64,000 bases of DNA from Anianabacter salinae (GCF_019061145.1 NZ_JAHQZS010000001.1:496001-560000), one strand, 5' to 3'. Counted from the stretch's first letter, positions 36,811 to 47,428 are shown. The notes: a model not told the origin generated them from the sequence alone. Made by a program: numbers and translations.

Positions 36811-37690
36811 GGCTGCGTTCGCGCGCGACGATGTAAAGGCCGGACGCCACCGTGATGGCGATGCCCGCCGCAGCCAGCCCGTTGGGCAGATCGCCGAACA
36901 GCGCAAAGCCGATGGCGGTGGCGAAGGGGATTTCAAGATACTGCATCGGCGCGAGCGTCGCGGCGGGCGCGAACCGCAGCGACCATGTCATCATCAGGTG
37001 CCCCACGGTTCCGATGATCCCAAGCCCCAGGAGCAGCGCAAAGGTGCGCCCGTCAGGCATGTCGGCGTCAAGGTCACGCAGCCCGCTGCCGTCGAACAAA
37101 AGCAGCAGGGGAACCAGCACCACGGTGGCCATCGCGCCGCTGACCGCCTGCAACTGGATCGCGCCGGTGTCCTTGGCCATGATCCTCGTGACCAGCATGA
37201 ACAGCGAGAACGCGACTGCCACAACAAGCGGCAGCAGCGCGGGCGCGCCAACCTCGGCAAACGAGGGCTGCACGACAAGCAGGGTACCGACGAACCCGAC
37301 CGCGCAGGCGGCAAGACGGCGCGGGCCGACCTCTTCGCCCAGAACAAGATTGCCGAGGATCAGCATCAGGAACGGCATGACGAAGGCGATGGCGATGGCG
37401 TCCGCCAGCGGCAGATAGCGAAGCGACAGCACCATGCAGGCGATGCCGATGATGTGCAGCACGGTTCGCAGCGCCGTGAGCCAAAGTGCGCGGCGCGGCA
37501 TGGCAAAGCCGCCGCCCTGCGCCCAGAGAATCGGCGTCAGCAGCACCGGCTGAACGATGAAGCGCGCGGTGATTATCAGGATCAGCGCATGCTCGGCGAT
37601 CACGATCTTCGACAGGCTGTCGCCCAGCGGCGCCAGGATGCAGAAGCCGGTCATCAGAAGGATGCCGAGAAGAGGGCGGTCTGCGGTCAT
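36746..37690 (-). CDS. DMT/EamA-family transporter
   Basis: A 314-residue inner-membrane protein with ten predicted helices in two EamA repeats; family-like stretches are LADAIAIAFVMPFLMLILG and PMQYLEIPFATAIGFALFGD. Members of this group resemble S-adenosylmethionine or riboflavin importers and metabolite exporters, but the substrate cannot be deduced. The C-terminus has a Pro-rich cytoplasmic tail. It lies downstream of folD on the same strand only in the sense of orientation, with a 55-base gap before the folD stop. Confidence 0.87.
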   Translation of the reverse strand: MTADRPLLGILLMTGFCILAPLGDSLSKIVIAEHALILIITARFIVQPVLLTPILWAQGGGFAMPRRALWLTALRTVLHIIGIACMVLSLRYLPLADAIAIAFVMPFLMLILGNLVLGEEVGPRRLAACAVGFVGTLLVVQPSFAEVGAPALLPLVVAVAFSLFMLVTRIMAKDTGAIQLQAVSGAMATVVLVPLLLLFDGSGLRDLDADMPDGRTFALLLGLGIIGTVGHLMMTWSLRFAPAATLAPMQYLEIPFATAIGFALFGDLPNGLAAAGIAITVASGLYIVARERSLSRVPTPPAPAPQPKGMTGEG

Positions 37691-37745
37691 TGCGGAACGC
37701 TATACGCCGCCCGCCAGGAAGGAAAGCCGCAGCTTGGACAAGCGG

Positions 37746-38636
37746 TTACGCGGTCAGCCCCTCGGGTTCGGGAAGGCCGTTGGCGCGGCAGCACGCGGTG
37801 ACGGTGTTGGCCAGAAGGCAGGCGATGGTCATGGGGCCAACGCCGCCCGGAACCGGCGTGATGGCGCCCGCGACTTCGGATGCGGCGGCAAAATCCACGT
37901 CGCCGACCAGCCGGGTCTTGCCGCCCTCTGCCTCGATCCGGTTGATGCCCACGTCGATCACCGTCGCGCCCGGCTTGATCCAGTCGCCCGGCACGAAGCC
38001 GGGGCGGCCTACTGCGGCGACGACGATGTCGGCGCGGCGCACCACGTCCGCCAGGTCCTTCGTGCGCGAATGCGCGATGGTCACGGTGCAGCTGTCGCCA
38101 AGCAGCAATTGCGCCATCGGCTTGCCAACGATGTTGGACCGCCCGATTACCACGGCATTCAGCCCCGACAGCGATCCGTGGTGGTCGCGCAGCATCATCA
38201 GGCAGCCCAGCGGCGTGCAGGGCACCATGCTGCGCTGGCCGGTGCCCAAGAGCCCGACGTTGAGAATGTGAAAGCCGTCGACGTCCTTGGCCGGGTCGAT
38301 CGCGTTGATGACAAGGTCCGAGTTCAGGTGAGGCGGCAGCGGCAACTGCACGAGAATGCCGTGAACCTCGGGATCGGCGTTCAGGCGGTCGATCAGGCCC
38401 ATAAGCTCGTCTTCCTGCGTGTCCTCGGCCAGCCGATGTTCGAAAGAGGCCATGCCGACCTCGACCGTCATCTTGCCCTTGTTGCGCACATAGACCTCGC
38501 TGGCCGCATCGGCGCCGACCAGAACGACCGCAAGGCCGGGGGTGATCCCCATCTCCTTGAGCCGCGTCACATGGCCCGCGACCTTGCCGCGCACCTTTGC
38601 CGCGAAGGCCTTGCCGTCGATCAGGGTTGCCGTCAT
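37746..38636 (-). CDS. folD: bifunctional methylene-THF dehydrogenase/methenyl-THF cyclohydrolase
   Basis: Interconverts 5,10-methylene-, methenyl- and 10-formyl-tetrahydrofolate with NADP. The 296-residue product has the catalytic lysine block [17 protein letters not shown], the Rossmann-type [10 protein letters not shown] and the C-terminal [10 protein letters not shown] signature. The start ATG 38636 has AAAGGAC upstream. It is the last gene of fhs-chorismate mutase-folD, overlapping the mutase stop by ATGA. Confidence 0.97.
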   Translation of the reverse strand: MTATLIDGKAFAAKVRGKVAGHVTRLKEMGITPGLAVVLVGADAASEVYVRNKGKMTVEVGMASFEHRLAEDTQEDELMGLIDRLNADPEVHGILVQLPLPPHLNSDLVINAIDPAKDVDGFHILNVGLLGTGQRSMVPCTPLGCLMMLRDHHGSLSGLNAVVIGRSNIVGKPMAQLLLGDSCTVTIAHSRTKDLADVVRRADIVVAAVGRPGFVPGDWIKPGATVIDVGINRIEAEGGKTRLVGDVDFAAASEVAGAITPVPGGVGPMTIACLLANTVTACCRANGLPEPEGLTA

Positions 38637-38947
38637 CGGTCTTGTCCTTTCTTGCCCATCACGCGCTCTTCGCGCGCGATCACTGTCTCGATCATCCTGC
38701 GCCACATCGCCTCGGCGAGACCGGGATCAAAGCCCATCTCGTCCGCCTTGCCGCGCACCCGCGACAGCACCTCGGCCACCCGCGACGGGGCGGCAGCCGA
38801 TATGCCCTCGCGTTGCTTGAGCGTCGGGGCAAGGTCGGTCAGGCGCAGCCGTTCCGCCAAAAGCGCCATCAGCCGGTCGTCAACGGCGTCGATCGCAGTG
38901 CGCAAGTCGGCCATGGTCTCGATGTTGTCCGGGTCGGTTTGGGGCAT
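38633..38947 (-). CDS. chorismate mutase (AroQ type)
   Basis: A 104-residue all-helical chorismate mutase converting chorismate to prephenate. The AroQ pattern is visible: [20 protein letters not shown], a lysine in [28 protein letters not shown], and [14 protein letters not shown] with the C-terminal Glu/Gln-type residues. The start may be ATG 38947 or the internal ATG at residue 12. It lies between fhs and folD in one transcription unit, an odd partner for one-carbon genes. Confidence 0.88.
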   Translation of the reverse strand: MPQTDPDNIETMADLRTAIDAVDDRLMALLAERLRLTDLAPTLKQREGISAAAPSRVAEVLSRVRGKADEMGFDPGLAEAMWRRMIETVIAREERVMGKKGQDR

Positions 38948-38960
38948 TGCTGGGTTGTCC

Positions 38961-40637
38961 TCAGAACAGTCCTTCGATCTGGCCTTCATCGTTCAGCCGG
39001 ATCGTCTCGGCGGCCGGGGTGCGCGGCAGGCCGGGCATCGTCATGATCTCGCCGCAGATGGCGACAACGAACCCCGCGCCCGCCGACAGCCGCACCTCGC
39101 GCACCGGGATGTCAAAGCCGGTTGGCGCACCGCGCCGCGCGGGATCGGTGGTGAAGGAATACTGCGTCTTTGCCATGCAGACCGGCAGGTGGCCATAGCC
39201 CGCGTCCTCCCACTCTGTCAGCTGCGCGCGAATGCGGGCGTCCATCACCGCGCTGTCGGCGCGGTAGATCCGGGTGGCGATGGTTTCGATCTTATCGGCC
39301 AGCGGCATCTCGTCGGGATAGATCGGCGCGAAATTGGCGGTGCCTGCGTCGGCGATCTCGGCCACGCGGGTGGCCAGCGCCTCGACCCCGGCGCCGCCTT
39401 CGGCCCAGTGACGCGCGACGATGGCCTCGGCCCCTTGCGCCGCGACGTGGTCCTGCACGGCAGCGATCTCGGTCTCGGTGTCGCCCGAGAAATGGTTGAT
39501 CGCCACCACCACGGGCACGCCGAAGGATTTGAGGTTCTCGATGTGACGCGCAAGGTTGGCACATCCCGCCTGTACCGCTTCGACGTTCTCGGCGCCCAGA
39601 TCGGCCTTGGAGACGCCGCCGTTCATCTTCATCGCCCGCACCGTGGCGACCAGGACGACGCAGGACGGCGACAGCCCGGCCTTGCGGCACTTGATGTTGA
39701 GGAACTTCTCGGCCCCCAGATCGGCCCCGAATCCCGCTTCGGTCACGACATAGTCGGCCAGTTTCAACGCGGTGCGCGTCGCGATGACCGAGTTGCAGCC
39801 ATGCGCGATGTTGGCGAAGGGACCGCCATGCACGAAGGCGGGATTGTTTTCCAGCGTCTGCACGAGGTTCGGTTGCATCGCGTCCTTCAGAAGAACGGTC
39901 ATCGCGCCGCTTGCGCCGATATCGCGGGCAAAGACCGGCGTCTTGTCGCGGCGATAGGCGACGATCATGTCGCCGAGCCGCTGTTCCAGATCGGCAAGAT
40001 CGCTCGCAAGGCACAGGATCGCCATGACTTCGGACGCGACGGTGATGTCGAACCCGGTCTGGCGCGGATAGCCGTTCGACACGCCGCCCAGCGACGTGAC
40101 GACATCGCGCAGCGCGCGGTCGTTCATGTCGAGCACGCGGCGCCAGACCACGCGGCGCTGGTCGATGTCCTGCGCGTTGCCCCAGTAGATGTGATTGTCG
40201 ATCAGCGCGGACAGCAGGTTGTGCGCGCTGGTGATGGCATGAAAATCGCCGGTGAAGTGAAGGTTCATATCCTCCATCGGGACGATCTGCGCATAGCCGC
40301 CGCCCGCCGCGCCGCCCTTCATCCCGAAGTTCGGGCCAAGCGACGCTTCGCGAATGCACACGCAGGCGCGTTTGCCGATCCGGTTCAGCCCGTCGCCAAG
40401 GCCCACGGTCGTCGTGGTCTTGCCCTCGCCCGCGGGCGTCGGGTTGATGGCGGTGACGAGGATCAGCTTGCCGTCGGGGCGATCCGCGAGGCCCGCGATG
40501 AACGCCTGCCCGACCTTGGCCTTGTCGTGACCATAGGGCAGCAGGTGTTCCGAGGGGATGCCAAGCGCCTCGCCGATCTCCTGGATCGGGCGCTTTTGCG
40601 CCTCGCGCGCGATCTCGATGTCGGTCTTGTGCGCCAT
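38961..40637 (-). CDS. fhs: formate-tetrahydrofolate ligase
   Basis: ATP-dependent synthesis of 10-formyl-THF from formate and THF, feeding purines and formyl-Met, and in some Rhodobacterales supporting C1 or DMSP-methyl metabolism. The 558-residue length is normal. It has the nucleotide loop [14 protein letters not shown] (about residues 65-78), [19 protein letters not shown] and [15 protein letters not shown]. The start ATG 40637 has GGGGAGA upstream. It is the first gene of the fhs-chorismate mutase-folD unit. Confidence 0.97.
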   Translation of the reverse strand: MAHKTDIEIAREAQKRPIQEIGEALGIPSEHLLPYGHDKAKVGQAFIAGLADRPDGKLILVTAINPTPAGEGKTTTTVGLGDGLNRIGKRACVCIREASLGPNFGMKGGAAGGGYAQIVPMEDMNLHFTGDFHAITSAHNLLSALIDNHIYWGNAQDIDQRRVVWRRVLDMNDRALRDVVTSLGGVSNGYPRQTGFDITVASEVMAILCLASDLADLEQRLGDMIVAYRRDKTPVFARDIGASGAMTVLLKDAMQPNLVQTLENNPAFVHGGPFANIAHGCNSVIATRTALKLADYVVTEAGFGADLGAEKFLNIKCRKAGLSPSCVVLVATVRAMKMNGGVSKADLGAENVEAVQAGCANLARHIENLKSFGVPVVVAINHFSGDTETEIAAVQDHVAAQGAEAIVARHWAEGGAGVEALATRVAEIADAGTANFAPIYPDEMPLADKIETIATRIYRADSAVMDARIRAQLTEWEDAGYGHLPVCMAKTQYSFTTDPARRGAPTGFDIPVREVRLSAGAGFVVAICGEIMTMPGLPRTPAAETIRLNDEGQIEGLF

Positions 40638-40900
40638 GCGCTGTCTCTCCCCTGCCAGCGTGCCCGGTCTTACCCGTTGTGTAGGCACCCGGGGAGCCGA
40701 CATTCGAGCGGAAACCGACCTTTCCGCAGTCGTATTCGGCAGATCGGGGCCGCCATGCTGCGGATCGGAAACATTTCCGGCGCGGATTTTCCGGGAACAT
40801 CGCGGCGCAGGACCTGTTTGCAGGGCTGAAGGGGCAGGCCATGCAGCTGGCGCCTGCCTCCTTGGGTGCGGGACCCAGCCACACATCTCAGGAAGATCCC

Positions 40901-41803
40901 ATGCGATTGTCACAGATTTCCATTATTGCCCTCAGCCTTGCCATGACTCCGGCGGCGGTGATCGCGGAAAGCCACACCAGCGCGGATCAGGCCGGATCGA
41001 GTCAGGAAAGCTCTGGCCAGATGAGTTCCGGCGAGGCGAGAACAGACGAGGCAAACACTGACCAGTCCGGCGACCAGACTGCCGGTGCCGCGCAGGATGA
41101 TACCGCGCTTTGTGCCAACGCCTTTACGGTCGTCGATGGCAACGAGGACGGCCAGATCGACAGTGACGAGGCTGAACAGATGGCCAGCGACCGTTTCGAT
41201 TCGATCGACGCAAACGCTGACGGCACACTGACCCGCGACGAATACGTCGCCTGCATGAACCGCGGCGCGGGCCGTACGGGCACGCCGATGGAACGCTCGC
41301 CCGCCGATCTTGCCGCGCTGGACGAGAACGATGACGGCGAAGTGACTTTCAACGAGTGGGTCGATACGGCGTCGGGCGCCTATGAAAGCGTCACCGGCGA
41401 CAACCCTACGTCCGAGGATGAAGACACCGCGCGGCAACTGACCTACACGCGCGAGGACGGCGAAGTCTCGCCGCGCAGCGGCGATCCGACCGGGGTGGAA
41501 TACTGGTCGCGCGTGGCGGACATGTTCGAAATGACCGATGCCGATCAGTCGGGCGGCATCTCGGAAGAGGAATGGAGCGCCCGCGAGATCGAGATGGGCA
41601 ACATGGCCGACGCGTTCGAGCAGGACTTTTCGAACATGGACAGCAGCGGCGACGGGTCGGTCAGCCGGGAAGAGTTCAATTCCGACGCAATGGCCAGCTA
41701 TGAAGACGCCATGCAGAATGTTCCCGGACAGGAGAACACTTCGGATGCCGAAGGGCTTCCCGGCGTTCCGGTGATCTTCTACCGCTACTATGTCGTGATG
41801 TAA
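40901..41803 (+). CDS. exported EF-hand calcium-binding protein
   Basis: A 300-residue protein with a signal peptide (about residues 1-22) and a Ser/Gln/Thr/Asp-rich acidic linker to about residue 65. Five EF-hand-like loops follow: [48 protein letters not shown] and [12 protein letters not shown], each with Asp/Asn/Gly spacing of a calcium loop and Glu at position 12. It ends in an unusual hydrophobic/aromatic tail ([12 protein letters not shown]). It is probably periplasmic and may sense or buffer calcium. The start ATG 40901 has GGAAG upstream. The 263-base spacer before it holds no clear gene. Confidence 0.85.
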   Translation: MRLSQISIIALSLAMTPAAVIAESHTSADQAGSSQESSGQMSSGEARTDEANTDQSGDQTAGAAQDDTALCANAFTVVDGNEDGQIDSDEAEQMASDRFDSIDANADGTLTRDEYVACMNRGAGRTGTPMERSPADLAALDENDDGEVTFNEWVDTASGAYESVTGDNPTSEDEDTARQLTYTREDGEVSPRSGDPTGVEYWSRVADMFEMTDADQSGGISEEEWSAREIEMGNMADAFEQDFSNMDSSGDGSVSREEFNSDAMASYEDAMQNVPGQENTSDAEGLPGVPVIFYRYYVVM

Positions 41804-41842
41804 TCACGATCTTCGGCCCGCCGCGACAGGCGGGCCGTCCGC

Positions 41843-42433
41843 TCAGCGCCCTGGGCTCGGAGCCCAAGGCCGCTGGTCGGGAATGTGCAGCTTCACCGCA
41901 TCGCCCACCGTCAGCGATCCTTCACGCTCGACCCAGGCGGTGACACCGCGCCTGTCCTTTGCCGCAGCCTTGAACTTGCCGCCGAACCCTTCCGCGTCCT
42001 TGTCGATCTCTTTCGCGGGCAGATGGCAGGGGCGGTTTTCCATGTCGACGGTCAGCGTCGCCCCGCTGGAGAATTGCAGCCGCGAGGAGGGCGGCAGATG
42101 TGTGAAGTCGGGCAGCCCCCGGATCACCATCGACGCGCCGACCCATTCGGGGCGGATCGCCTCCAGTCCCATCTTGGCGGCGACCTCATCCAGTTCTTCC
42201 GCCGACAGGATCGAGAATTGCCGCACGTTGCGGATCTCGGTGTTGCGCGGATACTGCGACAGCACCCTTGAACAGGACGGCCGGGTCAGCCCGGCATGTT
42301 CCTCGCCGCGCACCCCGTCGAACATCGCCATCAACCCCTCGACCGGGTCCGATCGCAGGCTGGCGCCGCGATTGGTGACACGGCCAAGATAGGTGATCTT
42401 TCCGACGTGATCGGTGGGGATAAGGGCGGGCAT
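41843..42433 (-). CDS. MOSC-domain protein
   Basis: A 196-residue MOSC-type protein (molybdenum cofactor sulfurase C-terminal family). The conserved cysteine lies in MENRPCHLPAKEI (about residue 138). RNTEIRNVRQFSILSAEEL, LGLEAIRPEWVGASMVIRG-type and LTVGDAVKL blocks fit the fold. Members carry sulfur to or handle Moco-like ligands, or act on N-hydroxylated substrates; the partner here is unknown. The start ATG 42433 has AAGGAG upstream. It lies downstream of the methyltransferase gene, with a 50-base gap. Confidence 0.85.
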   Translation of the reverse strand: MPALIPTDHVGKITYLGRVTNRGASLRSDPVEGLMAMFDGVRGEEHAGLTRPSCSRVLSQYPRNTEIRNVRQFSILSAEELDEVAAKMGLEAIRPEWVGASMVIRGLPDFTHLPPSSRLQFSSGATLTVDMENRPCHLPAKEIDKDAEGFGGKFKAAAKDRRGVTAWVEREGSLTVGDAVKLHIPDQRPWAPSPGR

Positions 42434-42483
42434 GACTGTCTCCTTGGCGCGTGGCGGCATATGGCCCCGCCGTTGCAGCGGGA

Positions 42484-43257
42484 TCAAGGCCGCCGCAGCA
42501 CCATGAACAGGCGCCGGAACGGAAAGATCACGGTGCCGTCCGTCTGTGCTGGATAAGGTGGCGCCAGCGCCGCGTCATAGGCCGCGATGAAGTCAGCAGC
42601 CTCTGCGTCGCTCAGACGCTCCAGCACCGGGCGCATGATCGTCGACTGGGTGAACTGCCGGACGGGATGTCCCGTTGGTACCGGGGCGAGCGTCTGCAGA
42701 TATTCAGTCTCCCACACCGACACGGCGCCCAGCGGCGCCAGCAGGCGGTGATAGACCTGCGGTTCAGCCACGGGCGCTTGCCAGCCGGACCAGTCGAACC
42801 GGTCCGGGAACAGCCGGGCAGACACCTCTCGGATCAGCCGGTGTGACGGTGCATCGAACTGGCGCGGCATCTGCACCGCCAGCACTCCGCCGGGGGCGAG
42901 ACATCCGGCAAGCCGGGGAAACAGCGCCGCATGGTCCGGCAGCCAGTGCAGCAGCGCGTTCGAGAAGATCAGCGCGGGCGTTCTGACGGGATGCCATCCC
43001 CCGGCATCCGCCTCGATCAGCGCATCGTAGGCGCCGGTGCGCTGTGCGCCGTCCAGCATCGCGGGCGAGGCATCGAGGCCGATCAGGTGCCTCCCCGGCA
43101 GCCGGGCGCGCAGGGCAGGTCCGGCGGCGCCGTTCCCGCAGCCAAGATCGACAGCGTCACCGTCCGGCAGCGCGCCGACCTGCGCCAGAAGGTCAAGCGC
43201 GGGGCGCAGGCGCAAACCGGCAAAGCGGGAATAAAGGCTGGGGTTCCAGTCGGTCAT
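42484..43257 (-). CDS. trans-aconitate 2-methyltransferase-like SAM methyltransferase
   Basis: A 257-residue class I methyltransferase resembling Tam. The N-terminal WNPSLYSRFAGLRLRPALDLL block is typical of trans-aconitate methyltransferase, motif I is AVDLGCGNGA (about residues 36-45), followed by IGLDASPAML and FSNALLHWLPDH. The C-terminal YLQTLAPVPTGHPVRQFTQS and FPFRRLFMV also fit Tam. The start ATG 43257 has GGAG upstream. The substrate assignment is by similarity only. Confidence 0.87.
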   Translation of the reverse strand: MTDWNPSLYSRFAGLRLRPALDLLAQVGALPDGDAVDLGCGNGAAGPALRARLPGRHLIGLDASPAMLDGAQRTGAYDALIEADAGGWHPVRTPALIFSNALLHWLPDHAALFPRLAGCLAPGGVLAVQMPRQFDAPSHRLIREVSARLFPDRFDWSGWQAPVAEPQVYHRLLAPLGAVSVWETEYLQTLAPVPTGHPVRQFTQSTIMRPVLERLSDAEAADFIAAYDAALAPPYPAQTDGTVIFPFRRLFMVLRRP

Positions 43258-43303
43258 GGCGGTCTCCTGCGCGGGCCAGTTTCGCGCCAACGCCGCGCCG
43301 TGC

Positions 43304-43334
43304 CAAACGAAAACGCCCCGGCGGGGCCGGGGCG
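43304..43334 (-). terminator. rho-independent terminator of the tol-ftsH run
   Basis: An 8-bp stem (43314-43321 with 43327-43334) with a 5-base loop is followed on the minus strand by TTTTCGTTT, 25 bases after the ftsH stop. Confidence 0.8.
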
Positions 43335-43358
43335 CTTCTTCGTGTCAGACCGGGGCGA

Positions 43359-45278
43359 TCAGGTCGCCGGATCCGGCTCCATCCCGCCTTCGTCCTTGGG
43401 ACGCGGGCGCGTCTTGGGGATCGCGGTCAGGCTTGGCTTGTCGGACGGTTTCGGCAAGCCGCTGTCATCGTCATCGCCCCGGTTCAGCGGCTCGCCCGCG
43501 ATCACGCGCGTGATCTCGTTGCCGGTGAGCGTCTCGTATTCCAGCAAGCCCTGCGCCAGACGGTGCAGGTCGTCGTTCTTCTCGGTCAGGATGCGCTTGG
43601 CGGTCTCGTAGCCCTCGTCGATGATCTCTTTCACCTTCGAGTCGATCCGCTTCTGCATCTCTTCGGAGTGGCCAGTGCCGCCGCCGTAGGCGCCAAGATA
43701 GCTTTGCTGTTCGTTGGCATAGTCGACATAGCCCAGCTCTTCGGCAAAGCCGAACTGCGTGACCATGGCGCGGGCGATCTTTGACACCTGCTGGATGTCC
43801 GACGCCGCGCCCGAGGTGACGTTTTCCTTGCCGAAGATCAGCTCTTCCGCAACCCGCCCGCCCATCGCCATGGCGATCTTGGACTTGTATTTGGTCAGCG
43901 TCACCGACAGCTGGTCGCGCTCTGGCAAGGACAGCACCAGACCCAGCGCACGGCCGCGCGGGATGATCGTCGCCTTGTGGATCGGATCATGCTGCGGGAC
44001 GTTCAGGCCGACAACTGCGTGACCGGCCTCGTGGTAGGCGGTCAGCTTCTTCTCGTCCTCGGACATCACCATCGACCGACGCTCGGCGCCCATCATGACC
44101 TTGTCCTTTGCGGACTCGAAGTCGTCCATCGTGACGAACCGGCGGCCGATCCGGGCGGCCATCAACGCCGCCTCGTTCACAAGGTTCGCCAAATCAGCGC
44201 CCGAGAACCCGGGGCAGCCGCGCGCGATGATGCGCAGGTCCACGTCGGGGCCAAGCGGCACCTTGCGGGCATGCACGCCAAGGATCTTTTCGCGGCCCTT
44301 CACGTCGGGGTTGGGCACTTGCACCTGGCGGTCGAAACGACCGGGACGCAGAAGCGCGGGGTCAAGCACGTCGGGGCGGTTGGTGGCCGCGACGATGATG
44401 ATGCCCTCGTTCGCCTCGAAGCCGTCCATCTCGACCAGAAGCTGGTTCAGCGTCTGCTCGCGCTCGTCGTTGCCGCCGCCATAGCCGACACCGCGCGACC
44501 GTCCCACGGCGTCGATCTCGTCGATGAACACGATGCAGGGCGCGTTCTTTTTCGCCTGTTCGAACATGTCGCGCACACGGGATGCACCCACGCCGACGAA
44601 CATCTCGACAAAGTCGGAACCCGAGATGGTGAAGAACGGCACACCGGCCTCGCCCGCGATGGCGCGCGCCAGCAGGGTCTTACCGGTGCCGGGCGGGCCG
44701 ACCAGCAGCGCGCCTTTCGGGATCTTGCCGCCGAGACGCGAGAATTTCTGCGGATTGCGCAGGAATTCGACGATTTCCTCAAGCTCTTCCTTGGCCTCGT
44801 CGATGCCCGCGACATCGTCAAAGGTCACGCGGCCATGTTTCTCGGTGAGCAGCTTGGCCTTGGACTTGCCAAAGCCCATCGCGCCGCCGCGTCCGCCACC
44901 CTGCATCCGGTTCATGAAGTAGATCCAGATGCCGATCAGCAGCAGGAAGGGCAGGAAGGTCATCAGGACCGTGGTGAAGCCCGACTGTTCCTGCGGCTCG
45001 GCCCGAACGGACACGCCGTTGTTGATCAACTCGCTCGTGACGTCGGTGTCAGAGGGCACGACTGTCACGTAGTCGTTACCGTCCGCGCCGCGGAACATCA
45101 CCCGCTCGCCGTCGATCGTGGCCGATGACACGTTTCCGTTTTCAACCCGCTGGATGAAGTCGGAATAGCTGACCGACCGCGACGACATCGTCGACTGTCC
45201 GCCCGAGAACAGGTTGAAAAGCGCCAGGATCAGTAGAAACAGCACGACCCAGAAGGCGATATTTCTCGCGTTGCCCAA
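43359..45278 (-). CDS. ftsH: ATP-dependent zinc metalloprotease FtsH
   Basis: Membrane-anchored AAA+ protease that degrades misfolded membrane proteins and short-lived regulators. The 639-residue product has two N-terminal membrane helices (about residues 6-24 and 100-120) around a periplasmic domain, Walker A GPPGTGKT, Walker [12 protein letters not shown], the second region of homology [20 protein letters not shown], and the zinc motif HEAGH. The start is TTG 45278 with GGGAG 8 bases upstream, giving the family N-terminus [12 protein letters not shown] possible own promoter overlaps the end of tilS. Confidence 0.97.
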   Translation of the reverse strand: MGNARNIAFWVVLFLLILALFNLFSGGQSTMSSRSVSYSDFIQRVENGNVSSATIDGERVMFRGADGNDYVTVVPSDTDVTSELINNGVSVRAEPQEQSGFTTVLMTFLPFLLLIGIWIYFMNRMQGGGRGGAMGFGKSKAKLLTEKHGRVTFDDVAGIDEAKEELEEIVEFLRNPQKFSRLGGKIPKGALLVGPPGTGKTLLARAIAGEAGVPFFTISGSDFVEMFVGVGASRVRDMFEQAKKNAPCIVFIDEIDAVGRSRGVGYGGGNDEREQTLNQLLVEMDGFEANEGIIIVAATNRPDVLDPALLRPGRFDRQVQVPNPDVKGREKILGVHARKVPLGPDVDLRIIARGCPGFSGADLANLVNEAALMAARIGRRFVTMDDFESAKDKVMMGAERRSMVMSEDEKKLTAYHEAGHAVVGLNVPQHDPIHKATIIPRGRALGLVLSLPERDQLSVTLTKYKSKIAMAMGGRVAEELIFGKENVTSGAASDIQQVSKIARAMVTQFGFAEELGYVDYANEQQSYLGAYGGGTGHSEEMQKRIDSKVKEIIDEGYETAKRILTEKNDDLHRLAQGLLEYETLTGNEITRVIAGEPLNRGDDDDSGLPKPSDKPSLTAIPKTRPRPKDEGGMEPDPAT

Positions 45279-45332
45279 GGAAAATTCTCCCGTAATTCGC
45301 CGATCCCGCGCGAATGGCCGGGATGCCACCCT

Positions 45333-45360
45333 AACATAAGGATAAGATGGCCGGGTTCAA
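45333..45360 (-). promoter_or_regulatory. possible promoter of ftsH
   Basis: On the minus strand TTGAAC (45360-45355) and TATGTT (45338-45333) are separated by 16 bases, between tilS and ftsH. This allows ftsH expression apart from the Tol operon. Confidence 0.45.
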
Positions 45361-46577
45361 CGAGAAGCGTCGACCGCCGGAAAGATGTCGCGGCCTTTCG
45401 CCAAGCTGGCGCGCCAATCGCCCGAAAATCCCGCCACTGGCGCCGCGACAAGCGTCTCGCCGCGCCACACGGCGGGCGATGCGATGGCGGAGATCGCGGG
45501 CAAGGTGCGGGGCTGGTCCTTTGGCATCAGGGAAAGCCCCGCCTCACCCAGGGGCGCGATCCGCACGTCGCTGTCGGGCCCTGCCAGATGCCAGCGCCCG
45601 TCCCATAGGCCGGGCGGGGCGACGATGCACTCGGCGACGGCGGACAACTCGCGCGTGATGCGCACCGCGCCGCCGTTGCGGTAGACCCTGCATCCGTGCA
45701 GCGTTCCGTCCATCGACTGCGCCAGCGCACGCAAAGGGCCGAAGCGCGGGCGATAGACGGCGCCCGATACCCATTGCAGGGCCGCGGCCAGCAGGCGGTG
45801 CCGGGTTTCGTCCGGCGCTTGCGCAAATAGCTCGGGGTCGAGCACAAGATCGCCCCTGTCCACCTGCACCGCCTGCGCGGCAAGGCTGTGCATCGCGCCC
45901 TCCAGCACCTCGCGCGCCGCGCTCATGTGGCGTGCGGTCTCGATCAGCCGATCATGGGTAAGGCCAAGGACGCCCAGCCCCGCCAGCAGGCGACGGGCAC
46001 GCACCCGGTCAAAGCGGGGATCGTCGTTCGACGGGTCCTCTGACCACGCTGCGCCCTTGCCGCGCAGGTAGTCCCGCAGATCCTCGCGCCGTTCCGCCAG
46101 CAGCGGGCGCAACCAAAGCGCACCTTGCGGTCCGTGGCGCGTGGATGCCGAGATACCCGAAAGCCCGTCCACACCCGACCCGCGGGCAAGCCGCAACATC
46201 ACCGTCTCGGCGTGATCGTCAGCGGTGTGGCCGGTCAGCACATGCCACGTTCCCCGCTCTGCGGCGAGGCGGTCGATCAGGGCGATCCGTGCACGCCGTG
46301 CTGCGTCCTGCAGGTTGCCGCTGCCGGTCCAGCCGGTCCAGCGCAGGGTCTCGTGCGGCACGCCAAGCGCCGCGCAGGTCTCTGCCACCTGCCGCGCTTC
46401 GGCGGCGGACGCCTCGCGCAGGCCATGATCCACGGTCACGGCGCGCAGGTTGTTCGTCCAGGCAGCGACGATGTGCAGAAGCGCCATGCTGTCGCCGCCG
46501 CCTGACACGGCGACACACACCGGCGGGCGGGCGGGAAGAAGCGTGGCAAGGCGGGCGTGAACCCGGGCCTCGATCAC
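45357..46577 (-). CDS. tilS: tRNA(Ile)-lysidine synthetase
   Basis: Modifies C34 of tRNA-Ile(CAU) to lysidine using ATP and lysine, so the tRNA reads AUA. The 406-residue product begins with the PP-loop motif CVAVSGGGDSMAL (about residues 20-32), then VDHGLREASAAEA and TGHTADDHAETVMLRL, all typical. The C-terminal part is more variable. The start is GTG 46577, overlapping the cpoB stop (GTGA). It lies between cpoB and ftsH, an arrangement common in Rhodobacterales. Confidence 0.94.
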   Translation of the reverse strand: MIEARVHARLATLLPARPPVCVAVSGGGDSMALLHIVAAWTNNLRAVTVDHGLREASAAEARQVAETCAALGVPHETLRWTGWTGSGNLQDAARRARIALIDRLAAERGTWHVLTGHTADDHAETVMLRLARGSGVDGLSGISASTRHGPQGALWLRPLLAERREDLRDYLRGKGAAWSEDPSNDDPRFDRVRARRLLAGLGVLGLTHDRLIETARHMSAAREVLEGAMHSLAAQAVQVDRGDLVLDPELFAQAPDETRHRLLAAALQWVSGAVYRPRFGPLRALAQSMDGTLHGCRVYRNGGAVRITRELSAVAECIVAPPGLWDGRWHLAGPDSDVRIAPLGEAGLSLMPKDQPRTLPAISAIASPAVWRGETLVAAPVAGFSGDWRASLAKGRDIFPAVDASR

Positions 46578-47428
46578 TGGCTTTGGCACCCCAGCGCCTG
46601 AAGCGCCGCTGACGCCTCGGTCACGGCGGCGCTGTTGGGATAGCGCAGCGACACCTCGCCCAGCGTCACGCAAGCCTCGTTCGTCTGGCCAAGCGCGCCC
46701 AGCGAGCGGCCAAGGCCAAGCAAGGCATCGGCGGCGCGCGGGCCGTTCGGATAGCCCGAAAAGCTTTCGAGATAGGCGCGGGCGGCGGCAGAGGTCTGGC
46801 CCGACTGTGCCAGCGCCGAGCCGCGGAAGAAATACGCCTCGCCGGTCAGCGGGCCGCCCGTGTAAGTGTCGGTGAACGCGCCGAACTGCTGGGCCGCCGC
46901 GTCAAAGTCGCCTGCGTCATAGGCGGCCTTTGCGGCGTCGAAATCCGCCCGCTCGCCCACGGCAAGCTGCGCTCCGCCGTCGATCTGTCCCTGCTGAAGC
47001 GGCGCGATGGGCGAGGCGATGACCGGCGACGTCTCTCCGCCGAGCGACGGCGTGTCCCCCAGCGAGCCGATGTCGCAGTCCGTCTCCAGCTCGCACAGGC
47101 GGAATTCAAGATCGCCGATCCGGTTGGTGCCGTCGGTGACCACCTGGTCGACCCGGAACTGAAGCTGTTCGGTCTTGGATGTCAGATCCCGCAGCGCCTG
47201 TTCGATCAGGTTCACACGGTCCAGCACGCTGCCCCCCGCCACGCCGCCGCTGGGCGCGCCGGTGGTGTTCAGCTCCTGCTTCAGCTTCTGGATCTCGACA
47301 TAGAGAACCGACATTTCCTGCCGGATATCGGCCAGCGTCTGAGCCCGGTCTTGCTGGGCAAGCGCGGCGCTGGCAAGGAAAGGGACCGCAAGGGCAGCGG
47401 CCAGCACAAGGCGCAAGGTTCGGTGCAT
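46574..47428 (-). CDS. cpoB: Tol-Pal system protein CpoB/YbgF
   Basis: Periplasmic protein that couples outer-membrane constriction by Tol-Pal to peptidoglycan synthesis. The 284-residue product has a signal peptide (about residues 1-24), an N-terminal coiled coil (LADIRQEMSVLYVEIQKLKQ, then RVNLIEQALRDLTSKTEQL) used for trimerisation, and a C-terminal TPR domain (YDAGDFDAAAQQFGAF, YFFRGSALAQSGQ and following). ATG 47428 has GGGGAC upstream. It is 20 bases after pal. Confidence 0.93.
   Translation of the reverse strand: MHRTLRLVLAAALAVPFLASAALAQQDRAQTLADIRQEMSVLYVEIQKLKQELNTTGAPSGGVAGGSVLDRVNLIEQALRDLTSKTEQLQFRVDQVVTDGTNRIGDLEFRLCELETDCDIGSLGDTPSLGGETSPVIASPIAPLQQGQIDGGAQLAVGERADFDAAKAAYDAGDFDAAAQQFGAFTDTYTGGPLTGEAYFFRGSALAQSGQTSAAARAYLESFSGYPNGPRAADALLGLGRSLGALGQTNEACVTLGEVSLRYPNSAAVTEASAALQALGCQSQ

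Noticed and set aside
37557-40829. 1090-codon plus-strand open frame across folD, chorismate mutase and fhs
   Set aside because: Composition (Arg/His/Gly/Asp-rich, no domain) is that of an antisense shadow, and three secure minus-strand genes occupy the stretch.
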